A DNA stretch of 40,440 nucleotides from Tannerella sp. (GTDB lineage: Bacteria; Bacteroidota; Bacteroidia; Bacteroidales; Tannerellaceae): assembly GCA_031285685.1 (NCBI GenBank), contig JAITVS010000398.1, positions 1 through 40,440 of the forward strand. Reading direction: 5' to 3'. The position numbers were made by a program, and so were the translations under genes. Below are positions 17,295 to 26,705 of this stretch, one piece after another. The notes under the pieces are model-generated. The model saw nothing but the letters and a program-made list of their open reading frames with translations. It was not told where the DNA came from and did not search any database. Each line of letters begins with the position of its first letter. Position 1 is the first letter of the stretch.

Positions 17295-17302
17295 CAAATA
17301 TA
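17295..17302 (-). promoter_or_regulatory. -7 element of the nucleotidyltransferase gene
   Basis: On the minus strand this reads TATATTTG, matching TAnnTTTG. The nearest TTTG upstream is only 13 bases away, so the -33 element is uncertain. The leader would be about 50 bases. Confidence 0.4.
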
Positions 17303-17310
17303 CATTATTT

Positions 17311-17341
17311 TTTGTCAAATGAAAAATAAAACCGACCTTTG
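17311..17341 (+). promoter_or_regulatory. Promoter of the DUF5686 gene
   Basis: TTTG (17311-17314), 19 bases, then GACCTTTG (17334-17341). The -7 element lacks the leading T of TAnnTTTG but the TTTG part and the spacing are right. Transcription would start near 17348, which favours the ATG at 17373 over the GTG at 17358. Confidence 0.5.
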
Positions 17342-17372
17342 TGTCGATTATTGAAGTGTGAAGAGAATAGTG

Positions 17373-19928
17373 ATGAGGCAGAAATTAATTCTATGTGCTT
17401 TATTTTCCCTCGTAGCGATGACGTTTGGAAAAATTTATGCACAATATACAATACAGGTAGAAGGGTATGTTAAAGATTCGGTAACTAAAGAGGCCTTGCC
17501 CGATGTTACTGTTGCTTTGAAGGGGACTACGATCGGAACTGCTACGGCAGCAAACGGATACTATTCGATAAAAGCAACATCGGATAGCACCATGCTTAGT
17601 ATATCGTATATCGGATACGAAACAAAATATGTACCTTTGAAAAAAGGAGTGAACCGGATTAATATAGACCTGAATCCGGCTTCTTATGAGCTTACCGAAG
17701 TGGTGGTGCGTCGCAGGAAAGAGCAGTATTCGAAAAAAGATAACCCTGCGGTGGAATTCGCCCGGAATGTTATTGCACGGCGGGAACAAAACAGTCCGAA
17801 AGACCATGATTATTTCAGTTATAATACTTACGAACAGAGGACATTCGCGAACGATGAATTCGATGTGGAAAAGGCGCGTCATAACTGGGTGTTAAAACAT
17901 GTTGACTTTATATTTGATTATGTTGATTCCACATCCGTGAGGGGGCGTACTATTTTGCCTCTTTATAATGAGGAAACGATAGAGGATTATTTCTACCGGA
18001 AATCACCTCATGCGGAAAGAAAAATCGTGAAAGGGTATAAACGTGCGGGATTGATTGAGATGATATCCGAAGACGGGGTCAAGCAGTTTGTTGATGAGGC
18101 TTTTCGTGATGTAGATATATTTCAGGATAATATTCCGTTGTTTCTGAACCGGTTTGTCAGTCCGTTGTCCTCAATCGGCCCCAGTTACTATAAATACTAT
18201 CTATTGGATACCATGATGCTTGACAACGAGTTGTGCCTCGATCTCGGATTTGCTCCGTTTAATTCGGAATCATTCGGCTTTGTGGGGCATTTGTATGTCA
18301 CATTGGATTCGACTTACTTTGTAAAAAAAGTAGAACTGAATGTTCCGCGTGATATAAATTTGAATTTTGTTGGGGAAATGTCTATCAGCCAGGAGTATAT
18401 ACGTGCGGACGACAACACCCGGCTTCTTACCAAGAATGATATCGCGATGATATTTAAAGTGACCAAGAAAATGAAAGGCGCTTATGCCAGGCGTATCGCA
18501 TTGTATCGCAACCATTCTTTTGAAAAGCCGAAAGATATGACGGTGTTTGAAGAAAAGGCTCCGGTGATGGAATCGGAAGGCGCCCGCCGGCAGACGGAAG
18601 AATTTTGGAATAATGCGCGTGAAGGCACGACTGAAATACAGGAAACATCCGTGGAAAAGATGATGGCGCAGTTGCGTGAAGTGCCGTTCTTTTTCTGGTC
18701 CGAAAGGATCATTAATATACTCATTAACGGATATATTCAAACATCGGAAATAGACAGTAAGTTTGAGTTCGGACCGGCTAACACGTTTATAAGCGGAAAT
18801 GCCTTGGAGGGTTTGCGTTTGCGTGTAGGAGGCGCTACGACGGTTAATCTTAGCCGGCAGTTGTTCCTTGACGGCTATATGGCTTATGGATTTAAGGATG
18901 AAAAACCAAAAGGGAATGCTATTTTGGAATATTCTTTTAACAAAAAGAGAAGTTTTCGTAAAGAATTTCCGTTTCATTACATCCGGGCCGAATATAAATA
19001 TGATATCAATCAGATCGGACAGCATTACCTGTATACGAATGCCGACAATATGTTTATGTTGATTAAACGTCGTGAAAATAACCTGATTACCTATATGCAA
19101 CAGGCGGAACTCAGTTATTATCACGAAAATTACAAAGGGCTTGGATATGGTGTCATGCTTCGTCATCTGAAGGAATGGGCGACTCCGGATGTGCCGTTCT
19201 CTCTGATACAGGCTGATGGTACAACAGTACCGGCAGATCATTATACTTCCGCGCAATTGGAATTTCATCTTCGTTGGGCTCCGAATGAGAAGTTTTTTCA
19301 GTCGCGCAATTATCGCTATCCGATCACTCTGGATGCTCCGATTATAACGTTGACGCAAACTTTATCGCGTAAAGGCGTATTGGGAACCGATTATAACTAT
19401 AACCGGACGGAGATAGGTATACGTAAGCGCTTCTGGCTGTCTCCTTTCGGGTATGTCGATATCTATGGGCAGGCCGGACAGGTGTGGGATCGTGTTCCAT
19501 ACCCGATGTTACTGATACCCAATGCCAACCTTTCGTATAGTATTGAAGCGGAAACATATCCGTTGATGGATCCGATGGAGTTTATAAACGATCGTTTTGT
19601 TTCATGGGAAATGTCGTATTTTATGAATGGATGGCTGTTTAACCGTTTGCCGCTTATAAAAAAAATGCAGCTTCGTGAGATTCTTACATTTCGCGGATGG
19701 TACGGTGACCTGAGCGATAAAAACAATCCGTATGTGGATGGTGAAGGTTTGTATCGTTTTCCGGAAAATACGTATATAATGGGTGATAAACCTTATATGG
19801 AGTTTGGAGTGGGAGTAGAAAATATATTTAAATTAATACGTCTGGATTATGTCTGGAGGTTGTCCTATCGTGATCATAAAGATGTACCTAATAGTGGGTT
19901 GAGAGTAAAAATGAAGTTTTCTTTTTGA
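17373..19928 (+). CDS. DUF5686 outer-membrane protein with carboxypeptidase-regulatory-like domain
   Basis: I choose the ATG at 17373 (851 residues), which starts directly at a signal peptide ending at GKIYAQ. Residues about 25-108 form a carboxypeptidase-regulatory-like beta-sandwich (VEGYVKDSVTKEALPDVTVA, then SISYIGYETKYVPL), a domain often fused in front of Bacteroidetes outer-membrane proteins. The rest matches DUF5686: alternating amphipathic strands, aromatic-rich and ending in Phe (MKFSF), as in outer-membrane beta-barrels. There is no TonB plug, so it is not a SusC. The function is unknown. The stop codon TGA at 19926-19928 lies inside the promoter of the following START-like gene. 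Confidence 0.85.
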   Translation: MRQKLILCALFSLVAMTFGKIYAQYTIQVEGYVKDSVTKEALPDVTVALKGTTIGTATAANGYYSIKATSDSTMLSISYIGYETKYVPLKKGVNRINIDLNPASYELTEVVVRRRKEQYSKKDNPAVEFARNVIARREQNSPKDHDYFSYNTYEQRTFANDEFDVEKARHNWVLKHVDFIFDYVDSTSVRGRTILPLYNEETIEDYFYRKSPHAERKIVKGYKRAGLIEMISEDGVKQFVDEAFRDVDIFQDNIPLFLNRFVSPLSSIGPSYYKYYLLDTMMLDNELCLDLGFAPFNSESFGFVGHLYVTLDSTYFVKKVELNVPRDINLNFVGEMSISQEYIRADDNTRLLTKNDIAMIFKVTKKMKGAYARRIALYRNHSFEKPKDMTVFEEKAPVMESEGARRQTEEFWNNAREGTTEIQETSVEKMMAQLREVPFFFWSERIINILINGYIQTSEIDSKFEFGPANTFISGNALEGLRLRVGGATTVNLSRQLFLDGYMAYGFKDEKPKGNAILEYSFNKKRSFRKEFPFHYIRAEYKYDINQIGQHYLYTNADNMFMLIKRRENNLITYMQQAELSYYHENYKGLGYGVMLRHLKEWATPDVPFSLIQADGTTVPADHYTSAQLEFHLRWAPNEKFFQSRNYRYPITLDAPIITLTQTLSRKGVLGTDYNYNRTEIGIRKRFWLSPFGYVDIYGQAGQVWDRVPYPMLLIPNANLSYSIEAETYPLMDPMEFINDRFVSWEMSYFMNGWLFNRLPLIKKMQLREILTFRGWYGDLSDKNNPYVDGEGLYRFPENTYIMGDKPYMEFGVGVENIFKLIRLDYVWRLSYRDHKDVPNSGLRVKMKFSF

Positions 19929-19954
19929 TATATCAAATATTATATTTACCTTCG
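19924..19954 (+). promoter_or_regulatory. Promoter of the START-like gene, overlapping the preceding stop codon
   Basis: TTTG (19924-19927), exactly 19 bases, then TACCTTCG (19947-19954), a one-base variant of TAnnTTTG. The -33 element overlaps the DUF5686 stop codon. The ATG is only 9 bases beyond the -7 element, so the mRNA would be nearly leaderless. Confidence 0.6.
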
Positions 19955-19963
19955 CATAAAATT

Positions 19964-20344
19964 ATGAAAAAGGAAAAGTTTCATATTGAGTATGTGTTTG
20001 ATAAGGTATCCAAACGTAGTTTATGGAATCATCTGACAACACCGCCGGGCTTATCATCTTGGTTTGCCGATGATGTGGATGTGGATGGCGATACATATAT
20101 ATTTTCATGGGATAAAACACAGGAAAAGGCTCAGGTTATCTATATGAAACCTGAAGTATGTATACGTTACAAATGGGAGGATGAGAGTGATAATGTCTAT
20201 TTTGAATTTCGTATCCATACCCTCGAATTGACCGGAGCTATAGCCCTTGAAATAACTGATTTTGCGGAACCGTCGGAGAAGATGGATTCTATCAGTTTGT
20301 GGGATTCGCAGGTCGATGAACTGAAAAGGACGTTAGGAGTGTAA
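19964..20344 (+). CDS. START-like (AHSA1/SRPBCC-type) domain protein
   Basis: I start this at ATG 19964, giving 126 residues; an upstream start at 19925 would overlap the promoter elements. The sequence KFHIEYVFDKVSKRSLWNHL, then TTPPGLSSWFADDVDVDGD and KWEDESDNVYFEFRI follows the START/Bet v1-like pattern: a long first strand, a helix pair, and the WFAD segment found in AHSA1-type proteins. This fold binds hydrophobic ligands or protein clients in the cytoplasm; no ligand is known here. The LptF/LptG-type permease gene follows after 7 bases, so the two are cotranscribed. Confidence 0.82.
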   Translation: MKKEKFHIEYVFDKVSKRSLWNHLTTPPGLSSWFADDVDVDGDTYIFSWDKTQEKAQVIYMKPEVCIRYKWEDESDNVYFEFRIHTLELTGAIALEITDFAEPSEKMDSISLWDSQVDELKRTLGV

Positions 20345-20351
20345 TAATGAT

Positions 20352-22280
20352 ATGCGCACTATAAAGCGATTAGATCTGTTTTTGTTGAAAACCTTCCTGC
20401 CGTTATTTATTATGACGTTCGGGATCTGTCTGTTTATTTTCCTGATGCAGTTTTTGTGGAAGTATGTTGACGAAATGGTTGGTAAGGGAATTGAAATTCT
20501 TGTTCTTGTGCAATTGTTTTTTTATGCGGCTATGACATTCGTTCCACAAGCGCTTCCTTTGGCAATTCTTTTTGCCTCTCTTATGACATTCGGAAATCTT
20601 GGAGAACAACTGGAACTGTTGGCAATGAAAGCTTCCGGTATTTCGTTGATGCGGATCATGAAGCCGCTTACAATTTTTCTTATATTTATTGCTGTTTCCG
20701 CATTTTTTTTTCAGGATAATATCATCCCTGTTTCACAAGTGAAGTTTTATACGCTTCTTGTTTCCGTTAAACACAAATCCCCGGAACTGGAAATTCCGGA
20801 GAATATTTTTTACCGGGAAATAAATGGCAAGAATATCTATGTCAGAAAAAAAGATAAAGAAAAGAAACTACTGAAAGATGTAATGATTTATGATTATACG
20901 GACGGTTTTAATAATGCCCGTGTTATTGTTGCCGATTCCGGCCGGCTCAAAACCTCTACAGATAAAAAGTATTTAATTCTGACATTGTACAGCGGCGAAT
21001 CGTTCGAAAACGTGAAAGGAAATAATAATCGTGCGAGGGAAGCCAAAGATGCTGTTCCGTACAGGCGCGAATCATTCGATTTGATGGAAATGTTGATAGA
21101 GTTTGACGGTAATTTCAATATGAGGAGCGAGTCGATGTTTCAGGATCGTTATGTAGGGAAGAATATAGCCAGCCTTCAACATTCGATAGATTCAATGACG
21201 GTACGGCTTGACAGTATTAAGGAATCCGAATCAAAAGCTTTGTATGCGCAGTCATACCGAAAAACCCTGGCTCGTCATGAAAGAAATACAGGACCACAAC
21301 AATCTGGTCAGGAAAAAGATACCTTGGCTGTGAAAAATATAATAAACTTTGATAGTCTCTACAGGGTGCAGGAGCCTACTAATAAAGCATCCCTGCTTGC
21401 ATATTCGAAAAGGAATATTGAAAATCTGCAAATGAACTATGATGCCAAATCTGCCATGTTGAGATATGACGAGAAAGATATACGATGGCATTATGCGGAG
21501 ATGCACCGGAAGTTTACACTTTCGTTTGCTTGTCTGATTTTTTTCTTTATAGGAGCCCCTCTTGGCGCTATCATCAGAAAAGGGGGATTGGGAGCGCCGG
21601 CTGTTATCTCTGTTTTTCTTTTTGTTTTCTATTACATTATAGATAACATCGGATATAAGATGGCGCGTGATGCGATATGGCAACCGTGGCAGGGTATGTG
21701 GCTTAGCTCGGCAGTTCTTCTCCCTTTAGGTATTTTTCTGACCTACAAAGCGGTAAATGATTCTGTTCTTTTGAATGCCGAAACCTATATCGATACATTT
21801 AAACGTTTAATCGGAAAGCGGGAGTATCGCAAGATAGAAAAGAAAGATGTAATCATGGAAGCTCCGGATTATGCTGAGGTTGATATACTGTTGCGACAGC
21901 TTAAAACTTCCTGTAATAATTATCTGGCGAACAACAAGCGATGGTTGCACTATTTCGCCTTTTGGAAGCAGGGCGGCATAGATTATGAGGCAGAGCCGAT
22001 CGCTCATAAGCTGGAAGAAGTTGTGGATATTCTTAAGAATTCGGATCAAAATCTGGTTCTTAATAAAACAATGGATTTTCCGATTATAAAGAATTATCAA
22101 CTGACGAATTTTTCAATAAGTCCGAAAATGGGAGTAGCATTGGCTATCGTTTTTCCTGTAGGAGGAATCGTTTATCTTATAGCTGTTTATCGCCGCAGGC
22201 TATTGCATCAGGACATCAGGGTTACAGCGAAGGTTTGTGATGAGATGATAAACATAATCAATGATAAAAATATAAAATAA
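20352..22280 (+). CDS. LptF/LptG-family permease (YjgP/YjgQ), lipopolysaccharide export
   Basis: The 642-residue protein begins with the family hallmark LDLFLLKTFLPLFIMTFGIC and further membrane helices around MTFVPQALPLAILFASLMTF, with LLAMKASGISLMRIM as the coupling-helix region that contacts the LptB ATPase. Residues about 115-385 are a large periplasmic part containing the beta-jellyroll and a charged coiled stretch. Helices resume at FTLSFACLIFFFIGAPLGAI, followed by two more near 418-470. A further ~170 residues after 470 include another hydrophobic helix (about 595-615). Escherichia coli LptF and LptG are about 360 residues, so both the periplasmic insert and the tail are larger here, as is common in Bacteroidetes. 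Whether it is F or G is not decided. Confidence 0.85.
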   Translation: MRTIKRLDLFLLKTFLPLFIMTFGICLFIFLMQFLWKYVDEMVGKGIEILVLVQLFFYAAMTFVPQALPLAILFASLMTFGNLGEQLELLAMKASGISLMRIMKPLTIFLIFIAVSAFFFQDNIIPVSQVKFYTLLVSVKHKSPELEIPENIFYREINGKNIYVRKKDKEKKLLKDVMIYDYTDGFNNARVIVADSGRLKTSTDKKYLILTLYSGESFENVKGNNNRAREAKDAVPYRRESFDLMEMLIEFDGNFNMRSESMFQDRYVGKNIASLQHSIDSMTVRLDSIKESESKALYAQSYRKTLARHERNTGPQQSGQEKDTLAVKNIINFDSLYRVQEPTNKASLLAYSKRNIENLQMNYDAKSAMLRYDEKDIRWHYAEMHRKFTLSFACLIFFFIGAPLGAIIRKGGLGAPAVISVFLFVFYYIIDNIGYKMARDAIWQPWQGMWLSSAVLLPLGIFLTYKAVNDSVLLNAETYIDTFKRLIGKREYRKIEKKDVIMEAPDYAEVDILLRQLKTSCNNYLANNKRWLHYFAFWKQGGIDYEAEPIAHKLEEVVDILKNSDQNLVLNKTMDFPIIKNYQLTNFSISPKMGVALAIVFPVGGIVYLIAVYRRRLLHQDIRVTAKVCDEMINIINDKNIK

Positions 22281-22286
22281 TACACT

Positions 22287-23504
22287 ATGCAAAATTATAA
22301 ACTGAATACTATTGAAGAAGCTATTGAAGATTTTCGTGAAGGTAAATTTTTGATAGTTGTCGATGACGAAGATCGTGAAAATGAAGGTGATTTCATAATA
22401 GCTGCCGAAAAAATTACGCCTGAAAAGGTGAACTTTATGATGACTAACGGACGTGGCGTTTTATGTGTACCGATAACTGAGGAACGATGCGACGAGCTTG
22501 ATCTGAATATGCAGGTTATTCATAATACTTCTGTACTGGAAACTCCGTTTACTATTACGGTAGATAAAATCGGCGGAGGTTGTACTACCGGTGTATCAAT
22601 ATATGATCGTGCCCAAACGATTCTGGCTCTTGCCGATCCGGCAACGAAGCCGTCCGATCTGGGTCGTCCGGGCCATATAAATCCGCTTCGTGCGCGTTCG
22701 CGCGGTGTGCTTCGTCGTGCGGGTCATACGGAGGCGACCGTTGATATGGCAAGGCTCGCGGGTTTATATCCTGCAGGAGCTCTTATTGAAATTTTGAATG
22801 AAGATGGAACAATGGCCCGTCTTCCTCAATTGATGGAAGTGGCCCGGAAATTTGAAATTAAAATTATATCGATACGTGATCTTATTGCTTATCGTTTGCA
22901 AACCGAATCTCTCGTAGAAAAAGGAGTCGAAGTGAAAATGCCTACTAAATACGGAATATTTCATCTTATTCCGTTCAAGCAAAAGAGTAACGGACTTGAA
23001 CATGTAGCCTTGATAAAAGGTGAAATATCTGTAGATGAACCGTTACTGGTACGTGTTCATTCCTCTTGCATGACCGGAGACATTTTCGGCTCTATGCGTT
23101 GCGATTGTGGTGAACAGTTGCATAAAGCGATGAGACTTATTGAACAGGAGGGAAAAGGAGTGGTCCTTTATCTTAACCAGGAAGGACGCGGTATCGGTCT
23201 GATGGATAAAATGAAAGCTTATAAGCTTCAGGAGGAAGGGATGGATACAGTGGATGCAAATCTTCATTTGTGTCACAGGGCTGATGAACGTGATTATGGG
23301 GTAGGTGCCCAGATCCTTCGCCAGATAGGTGTTCATAAAATGAGGCTTATTACCAATAATCCGGTAAAACGCGTAGGATTAGAGGCTTATGGCCTTCAGG
23401 TGGTTGAAAATGTACCGATTGAAGTGACTCCGAACAAATATAATGAATTTTATATGCGCACAAAAAAAGAAAGAATGGGGCATGAATTGCATAATATTAT
23501 GTAA
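22287..23504 (+). CDS. ribBA: Bifunctional 3,4-dihydroxy-2-butanone-4-phosphate synthase / GTP cyclohydrolase II
   Basis: This 405-residue protein supplies both starting compounds of riboflavin synthesis. Residues 1-200 are the RibB part: [16 protein letters not shown] holds the acidic metal and substrate residues, and [22 protein letters not shown] completes the site. Residues about 205-405 are the RibA part: [20 protein letters not shown] carries the three zinc cysteines, and [19 protein letters not shown] the GTP site. Both halves look complete. It starts 6 bases after the permease gene, so it is probably in the same transcript, although the functions are unrelated. Confidence 0.96.
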   Translation: MQNYKLNTIEEAIEDFREGKFLIVVDDEDRENEGDFIIAAEKITPEKVNFMMTNGRGVLCVPITEERCDELDLNMQVIHNTSVLETPFTITVDKIGGGCTTGVSIYDRAQTILALADPATKPSDLGRPGHINPLRARSRGVLRRAGHTEATVDMARLAGLYPAGALIEILNEDGTMARLPQLMEVARKFEIKIISIRDLIAYRLQTESLVEKGVEVKMPTKYGIFHLIPFKQKSNGLEHVALIKGEISVDEPLLVRVHSSCMTGDIFGSMRCDCGEQLHKAMRLIEQEGKGVVLYLNQEGRGIGLMDKMKAYKLQEEGMDTVDANLHLCHRADERDYGVGAQILRQIGVHKMRLITNNPVKRVGLEAYGLQVVENVPIEVTPNKYNEFYMRTKKERMGHELHNIM

Positions 23505-23586
23505 CTTTACGCCCGATTTTTATAGCATATTGTCAGTAAATATCGAAAAGAGAAAATAAATAATTAACAACAAACAATTAATTCAC

Positions 23587-24780
23587 ATGGAACATTTATC
23601 AGCACGCTTGGTCAGTTTGTCTCCGTCGGAAACGTTGGCAATGTCACAAAAAAGCAACGAACTCAAAGCTCAGGGTATTGATGTAATCAATCTTAGTGTA
23701 GGCGAACCGGATTTTAATACGCCGGACCATATCAAAGTTGCTGCCAAAAAAGCTATTGATGACAATTTTTCATTCTATTCTCCTGTTCCGGGATATATGG
23801 ATCTGCGTAAGGCAATTGTTGATAAACTTAAACGTGAGAACGGACTTGATTACTCAACAGATCAGATTATCGTATCCGGAGGAGCTAAACAATCCGTGTG
23901 TAATGTCTTACTGAGCATTATCGGTTCCGGTGATGAAGTGATTGTGCCTGCGCCGTATTGGGTTAGTTATGTAGAAATGGTCAAACTGGCCGAAGGAACA
24001 AACGTTATTGTTACGGCGGGAATTGATCAGGACTTTAAAATAACGCCATCTCAGCTTGAAGCGGCTATCACTCCCAAAACAAAAGCATTGATACTTTGTT
24101 CTCCGTCAAATCCGACAGGAAGCGTTTATAGTAAAGAAGAATTGAAAGGACTTGCCGACGTACTTGTCAAATATCCGGATGTTATTGTTCTGGCTGACGA
24201 AATTTACGAGCATATTAATTATGTTGGTAAGCATGAAAGTATAGCTCAGTTTGATGAACTAAAAGACCGGGTAGTTGTTATTAACGGTGTTTCGAAAGCT
24301 TATGCTATGACCGGATGGCGTATTGGTTTTATTGCTGCTCCTCTGTGGATTGCCAAAGCATGTAATAAGTTGCAGGGACAATATACTTCAGGTCCTTGCT
24401 CTATTGCTCAGAAAGCGTCTGTCGCAGCTTTTAACGGTGATCAGTCCTGCGTTGAGGAAATGCGCCAGGCTTTTCTTCGCCGCCGTGATCTTATTGTCAG
24501 ACTTTGTAAGGAAATACCGGGTGTAAAGCTGAATGTTCCTCAGGGAGCTTTTTATATTTTCCCGGAAGTTGACAGTTATTTCGGTAAGAGTGCTGATGGC
24601 CGTAAAGTAAACGATGCAGCAGAGCTTGCTATGTATCTGTTGGAAGTAGGTCATGTGGCAACTGTAGGAGGCGCCGCATTTGGAGCTCCCGAATGTATAC
24701 GCCTGTCGTATGCTACATCCGATGAAAATATAATCGAAGCAATCAAACGTATAAAAGAAGCGTTAGCGAAACTTGGTTGA
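23587..24780 (+). CDS. Aspartate-type aminotransferase (class I, PLP-dependent)
   Basis: This 397-residue enzyme moves an amino group from an amino acid, most likely aspartate, to a 2-oxo acid. PLP-binding residues are in place: SVGEPDFNTP near 37-46, NPTG at 175-178, ADEIYEH with Asp204 and Tyr207, and the Schiff-base Lys237 in GVSKAYAMTGWRIGF. A late Arg in CIRLSYATS binds the substrate carboxylate. The sequence is of the Bacillus/Thermus AspC-like (Ib-type) group rather than the Escherichia coli Ia group, judged from motif wording. It ends at a strong bidirectional terminator. Confidence 0.92.
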   Translation: MEHLSARLVSLSPSETLAMSQKSNELKAQGIDVINLSVGEPDFNTPDHIKVAAKKAIDDNFSFYSPVPGYMDLRKAIVDKLKRENGLDYSTDQIIVSGGAKQSVCNVLLSIIGSGDEVIVPAPYWVSYVEMVKLAEGTNVIVTAGIDQDFKITPSQLEAAITPKTKALILCSPSNPTGSVYSKEELKGLADVLVKYPDVIVLADEIYEHINYVGKHESIAQFDELKDRVVVINGVSKAYAMTGWRIGFIAAPLWIAKACNKLQGQYTSGPCSIAQKASVAAFNGDQSCVEEMRQAFLRRRDLIVRLCKEIPGVKLNVPQGAFYIFPEVDSYFGKSADGRKVNDAAELAMYLLEVGHVATVGGAAFGAPECIRLSYATSDENIIEAIKRIKEALAKLG

Positions 24781-24817
24781 TTCATTGTCAGACACTGATG
24801 TTTGATTGTATCTGTTT

Positions 24818-24858
24818 AAAAAAGCGGGATATCATCGAAAGAAGATAATCCCGCTTTT
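24818..24858. terminator. Bidirectional terminator between aminotransferase and secreted nuclease-like gene
   Basis: AAAAGCGGGAT (24820-24830) pairs with ATCCCGCTTTT (24848-24858) around a 17-base loop that can extend the stem by ATC/GAT. A-runs and T-runs flank both sides, so it can stop transcription in both directions. Confidence 0.85.
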
Positions 24859-24867
24859 CCTGTCTTG

Positions 24868-25779
24868 TTATTTGTAATACAACGTCACTTTTACAGGATA
24901 ATGATCTGAAATCATATGGATTTCGGCCTCTGTGGAAAAGACTTCTTTGGGAAAATCTCCGGCATTAAATATCTCCTGGTTTTTGGGTATACGATAACTA
25001 TCTGTCAATATACCGTAGCGATCGACTTTAAATCTGTCAGATACGAAAATATGATCAATGCGGCTGTTTGTCAGCCGGTCGCTTTCAAATGAATTGAATG
25101 TTCCGTTTAGGGCATATCTTATCTCTGCCGTTTCGTATGTATCATAAAGAATACCTGAACCTGCGAGCAGCTTGTAGCTCTCATTCGTTTGATCAATATT
25201 GAAATCTCCGGTCAGAATAACGGCATCTTTACCGCACGTCTCCTTTATTTTATTCAAAACGAGTATAGCACTTTGTTTACGGGCTTCAACGCCTATATGA
25301 TCAAAATGGAGGTTAAAAAACCATACATTCTTCTTTTTCTTCAGATCCTTGAATTTACTCCATGTACAGATACGCGGCAATGCGGCATCCCATCCTTTAT
25401 TGGGATAGCCGGTATTTTCCGAAAGCCAGAAATTTCCGGAATCCAGAAGCTTGAAACGATCTTTTTTATAGAATATAGGTGCATATTCGCCTTGTGTCTT
25501 GCCGTCGTCGCGTCCTACACCGACATATGCATACTGCGGAAGCATGTTGAGCAGGTCTTCTAATTGGTTGTGCAGAACTTCTTGCGCTCCGAAGATGTCG
25601 AAATCATTGAATAATATCTGTTGTGATAAGATTGGGCACCTGCGTTCCCAGCCGTCACCTTTTTCTTTATCTCCGCTATTGTCATTGCGTATGTTATATG
25701 ATCCTATTGTGAGATCCTGTGCCTTGGAGATACCAATGACAAGAAAAAACGAGATGTAGATAAAAATTTTATTTTTCAT
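24868..25779 (-). CDS. Secreted endonuclease/exonuclease/phosphatase-family protein
   Basis: This 303-residue protein has a signal peptide (MKNKIFIYISFFLVIGISKA) and all main motifs of the metal-dependent EEP fold: IGSYNIRNDN near residue 27, GAQEVLHNQL with the metal Glu, FNLHFDHIG with a catalytic His, LTGDFNIDQT with Asp and Asn, RIDHIFVSD and the terminal SDHYPV with the catalytic His. This family includes nucleases, sphingomyelinases and inositol phosphatases, so the substrate is open. Export makes nutrient scavenging plausible. It lies downstream of tsf but a hairpin terminator separates them. Confidence 0.88.
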   Translation of the reverse strand: MKNKIFIYISFFLVIGISKAQDLTIGSYNIRNDNSGDKEKGDGWERRCPILSQQILFNDFDIFGAQEVLHNQLEDLLNMLPQYAYVGVGRDDGKTQGEYAPIFYKKDRFKLLDSGNFWLSENTGYPNKGWDAALPRICTWSKFKDLKKKKNVWFFNLHFDHIGVEARKQSAILVLNKIKETCGKDAVILTGDFNIDQTNESYKLLAGSGILYDTYETAEIRYALNGTFNSFESDRLTNSRIDHIFVSDRFKVDRYGILTDSYRIPKNQEIFNAGDFPKEVFSTEAEIHMISDHYPVKVTLYYK

Positions 25780-25798
25780 GATTATTGATGGTTTAATA

Positions 25799-25834
25799 AA
25801 AATGGGTTATCTGAAAAAGCAGACAACCCATTTA
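25799..25834 (-). terminator. Terminator after tsf
   Basis: On the minus strand AAATGGGTT and AACCCATTT, with inner CTG/CAG pairing, form a stem whose downstream side runs into TTTTATT. It lies 20 bases after the tsf stop and before the secreted EEP-family gene. Confidence 0.75.
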
Positions 25835-25854
25835 TTTATAGTAATAAGATTCTT

Positions 25855-26679
25855 TTAATCAACGTTTAGAGTTACACGTTTAAACGCAGTAACCGTTAAT
25901 TCTTTATCTTGTTGCTTCAGATACTGTTCGATGGTCAACTTGGAATCTTTTACGAATTCTTGTTGTAAGAGTGTATTTTCTTTGTAGAACTTCTGAAGAG
26001 CGCCTTCTGCGATTTTATCAAGAAGATTTTCCGGCTTTCCGGCTTCACGTGCTTTATCGCGTGCGATCTGCATTTCAGTATCGACAACATTCTGAGGAAC
26101 ATCAGCTGATGTAATCGCTACTGGATTCATGGCTGCAATCTGCATTGCAATATCACGTGCAACCTGACGGTCTACGACTTTATTGAATGCAACAATTGTA
26201 GCCAGTTTATTCCCCGGGTGTATGTAAGAAATAGTGGAAGCATCTTTTACAAATTCATAGAAGCCTAACTCCATTTTTTCACCGGTTACACCTACGCGGT
26301 CTGTGATATGATTTTCAACCGTGCGTCCGTCGCTAAGCTTTGTATTCAACAATTCTTCGCTGTTAGCCGGCTTGTTAGCCATAGCCGCATCCAGAAAGCT
26401 TTGTGTCATCGCGATGAAGTCTGAATTTTTTGCAACGAAGTCAGTTTCGCATTTAACTGCCACGATAGCAGCGAAATCGCCGTTTTCTGTTGCAAGAACA
26501 CAACCTTCTGATGCTTCACGGTCCGAACGTTTTGCTGCAACAGCCTGACCTTTTTTACGAATGATTTCCATTGCTTTGTCAAAGTCATTACTGGCTTCTT
26601 CCAATGCATTTTTACAATCCATCATTCCGGCTCCGCTCATTTTGCGCAATTTTGTTATATCTGCTAATGTTACTGCCAT
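25855..26679 (-). CDS. tsf: Translation elongation factor Ts
   Basis: EF-Ts recharges EF-Tu by exchanging GDP for GTP. The 274-residue sequence begins with the UBA-like domain TKLRKMSGAGMMDCKNALEE, followed by the core VKCETDFVAKNSDF motif that inserts next to the EF-Tu nucleotide site. Length is normal for the family. It follows rpsB by 26 bases on the same strand, the standard rpsB-tsf operon. Confidence 0.97.
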   Translation of the reverse strand: MAVTLADITKLRKMSGAGMMDCKNALEEASNDFDKAMEIIRKKGQAVAAKRSDREASEGCVLATENGDFAAIVAVKCETDFVAKNSDFIAMTQSFLDAAMANKPANSEELLNTKLSDGRTVENHITDRVGVTGEKMELGFYEFVKDASTISYIHPGNKLATIVAFNKVVDRQVARDIAMQIAAMNPVAITSADVPQNVVDTEMQIARDKAREAGKPENLLDKIAEGALQKFYKENTLLQQEFVKDSKLTIEQYLKQQDKELTVTAFKRVTLNVD

Positions 26680-26705
26680 AATATATTAGTTTTTATTATT
26701 TGTAA

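Noticed and set aside
18270-19358. Long open frame on the minus strand (362 codons) opposite the DUF5686 gene
   Set aside because: It is antisense to a well-supported outer-membrane protein gene, has no recognisable motif and biased composition typical of a shadow frame.
23487-23509. TAACTTTA near the end of ribBA as a promoter for the aminotransferase
   Set aside because: The -7 match is imperfect and the nearest TTG is only 12 bases away.
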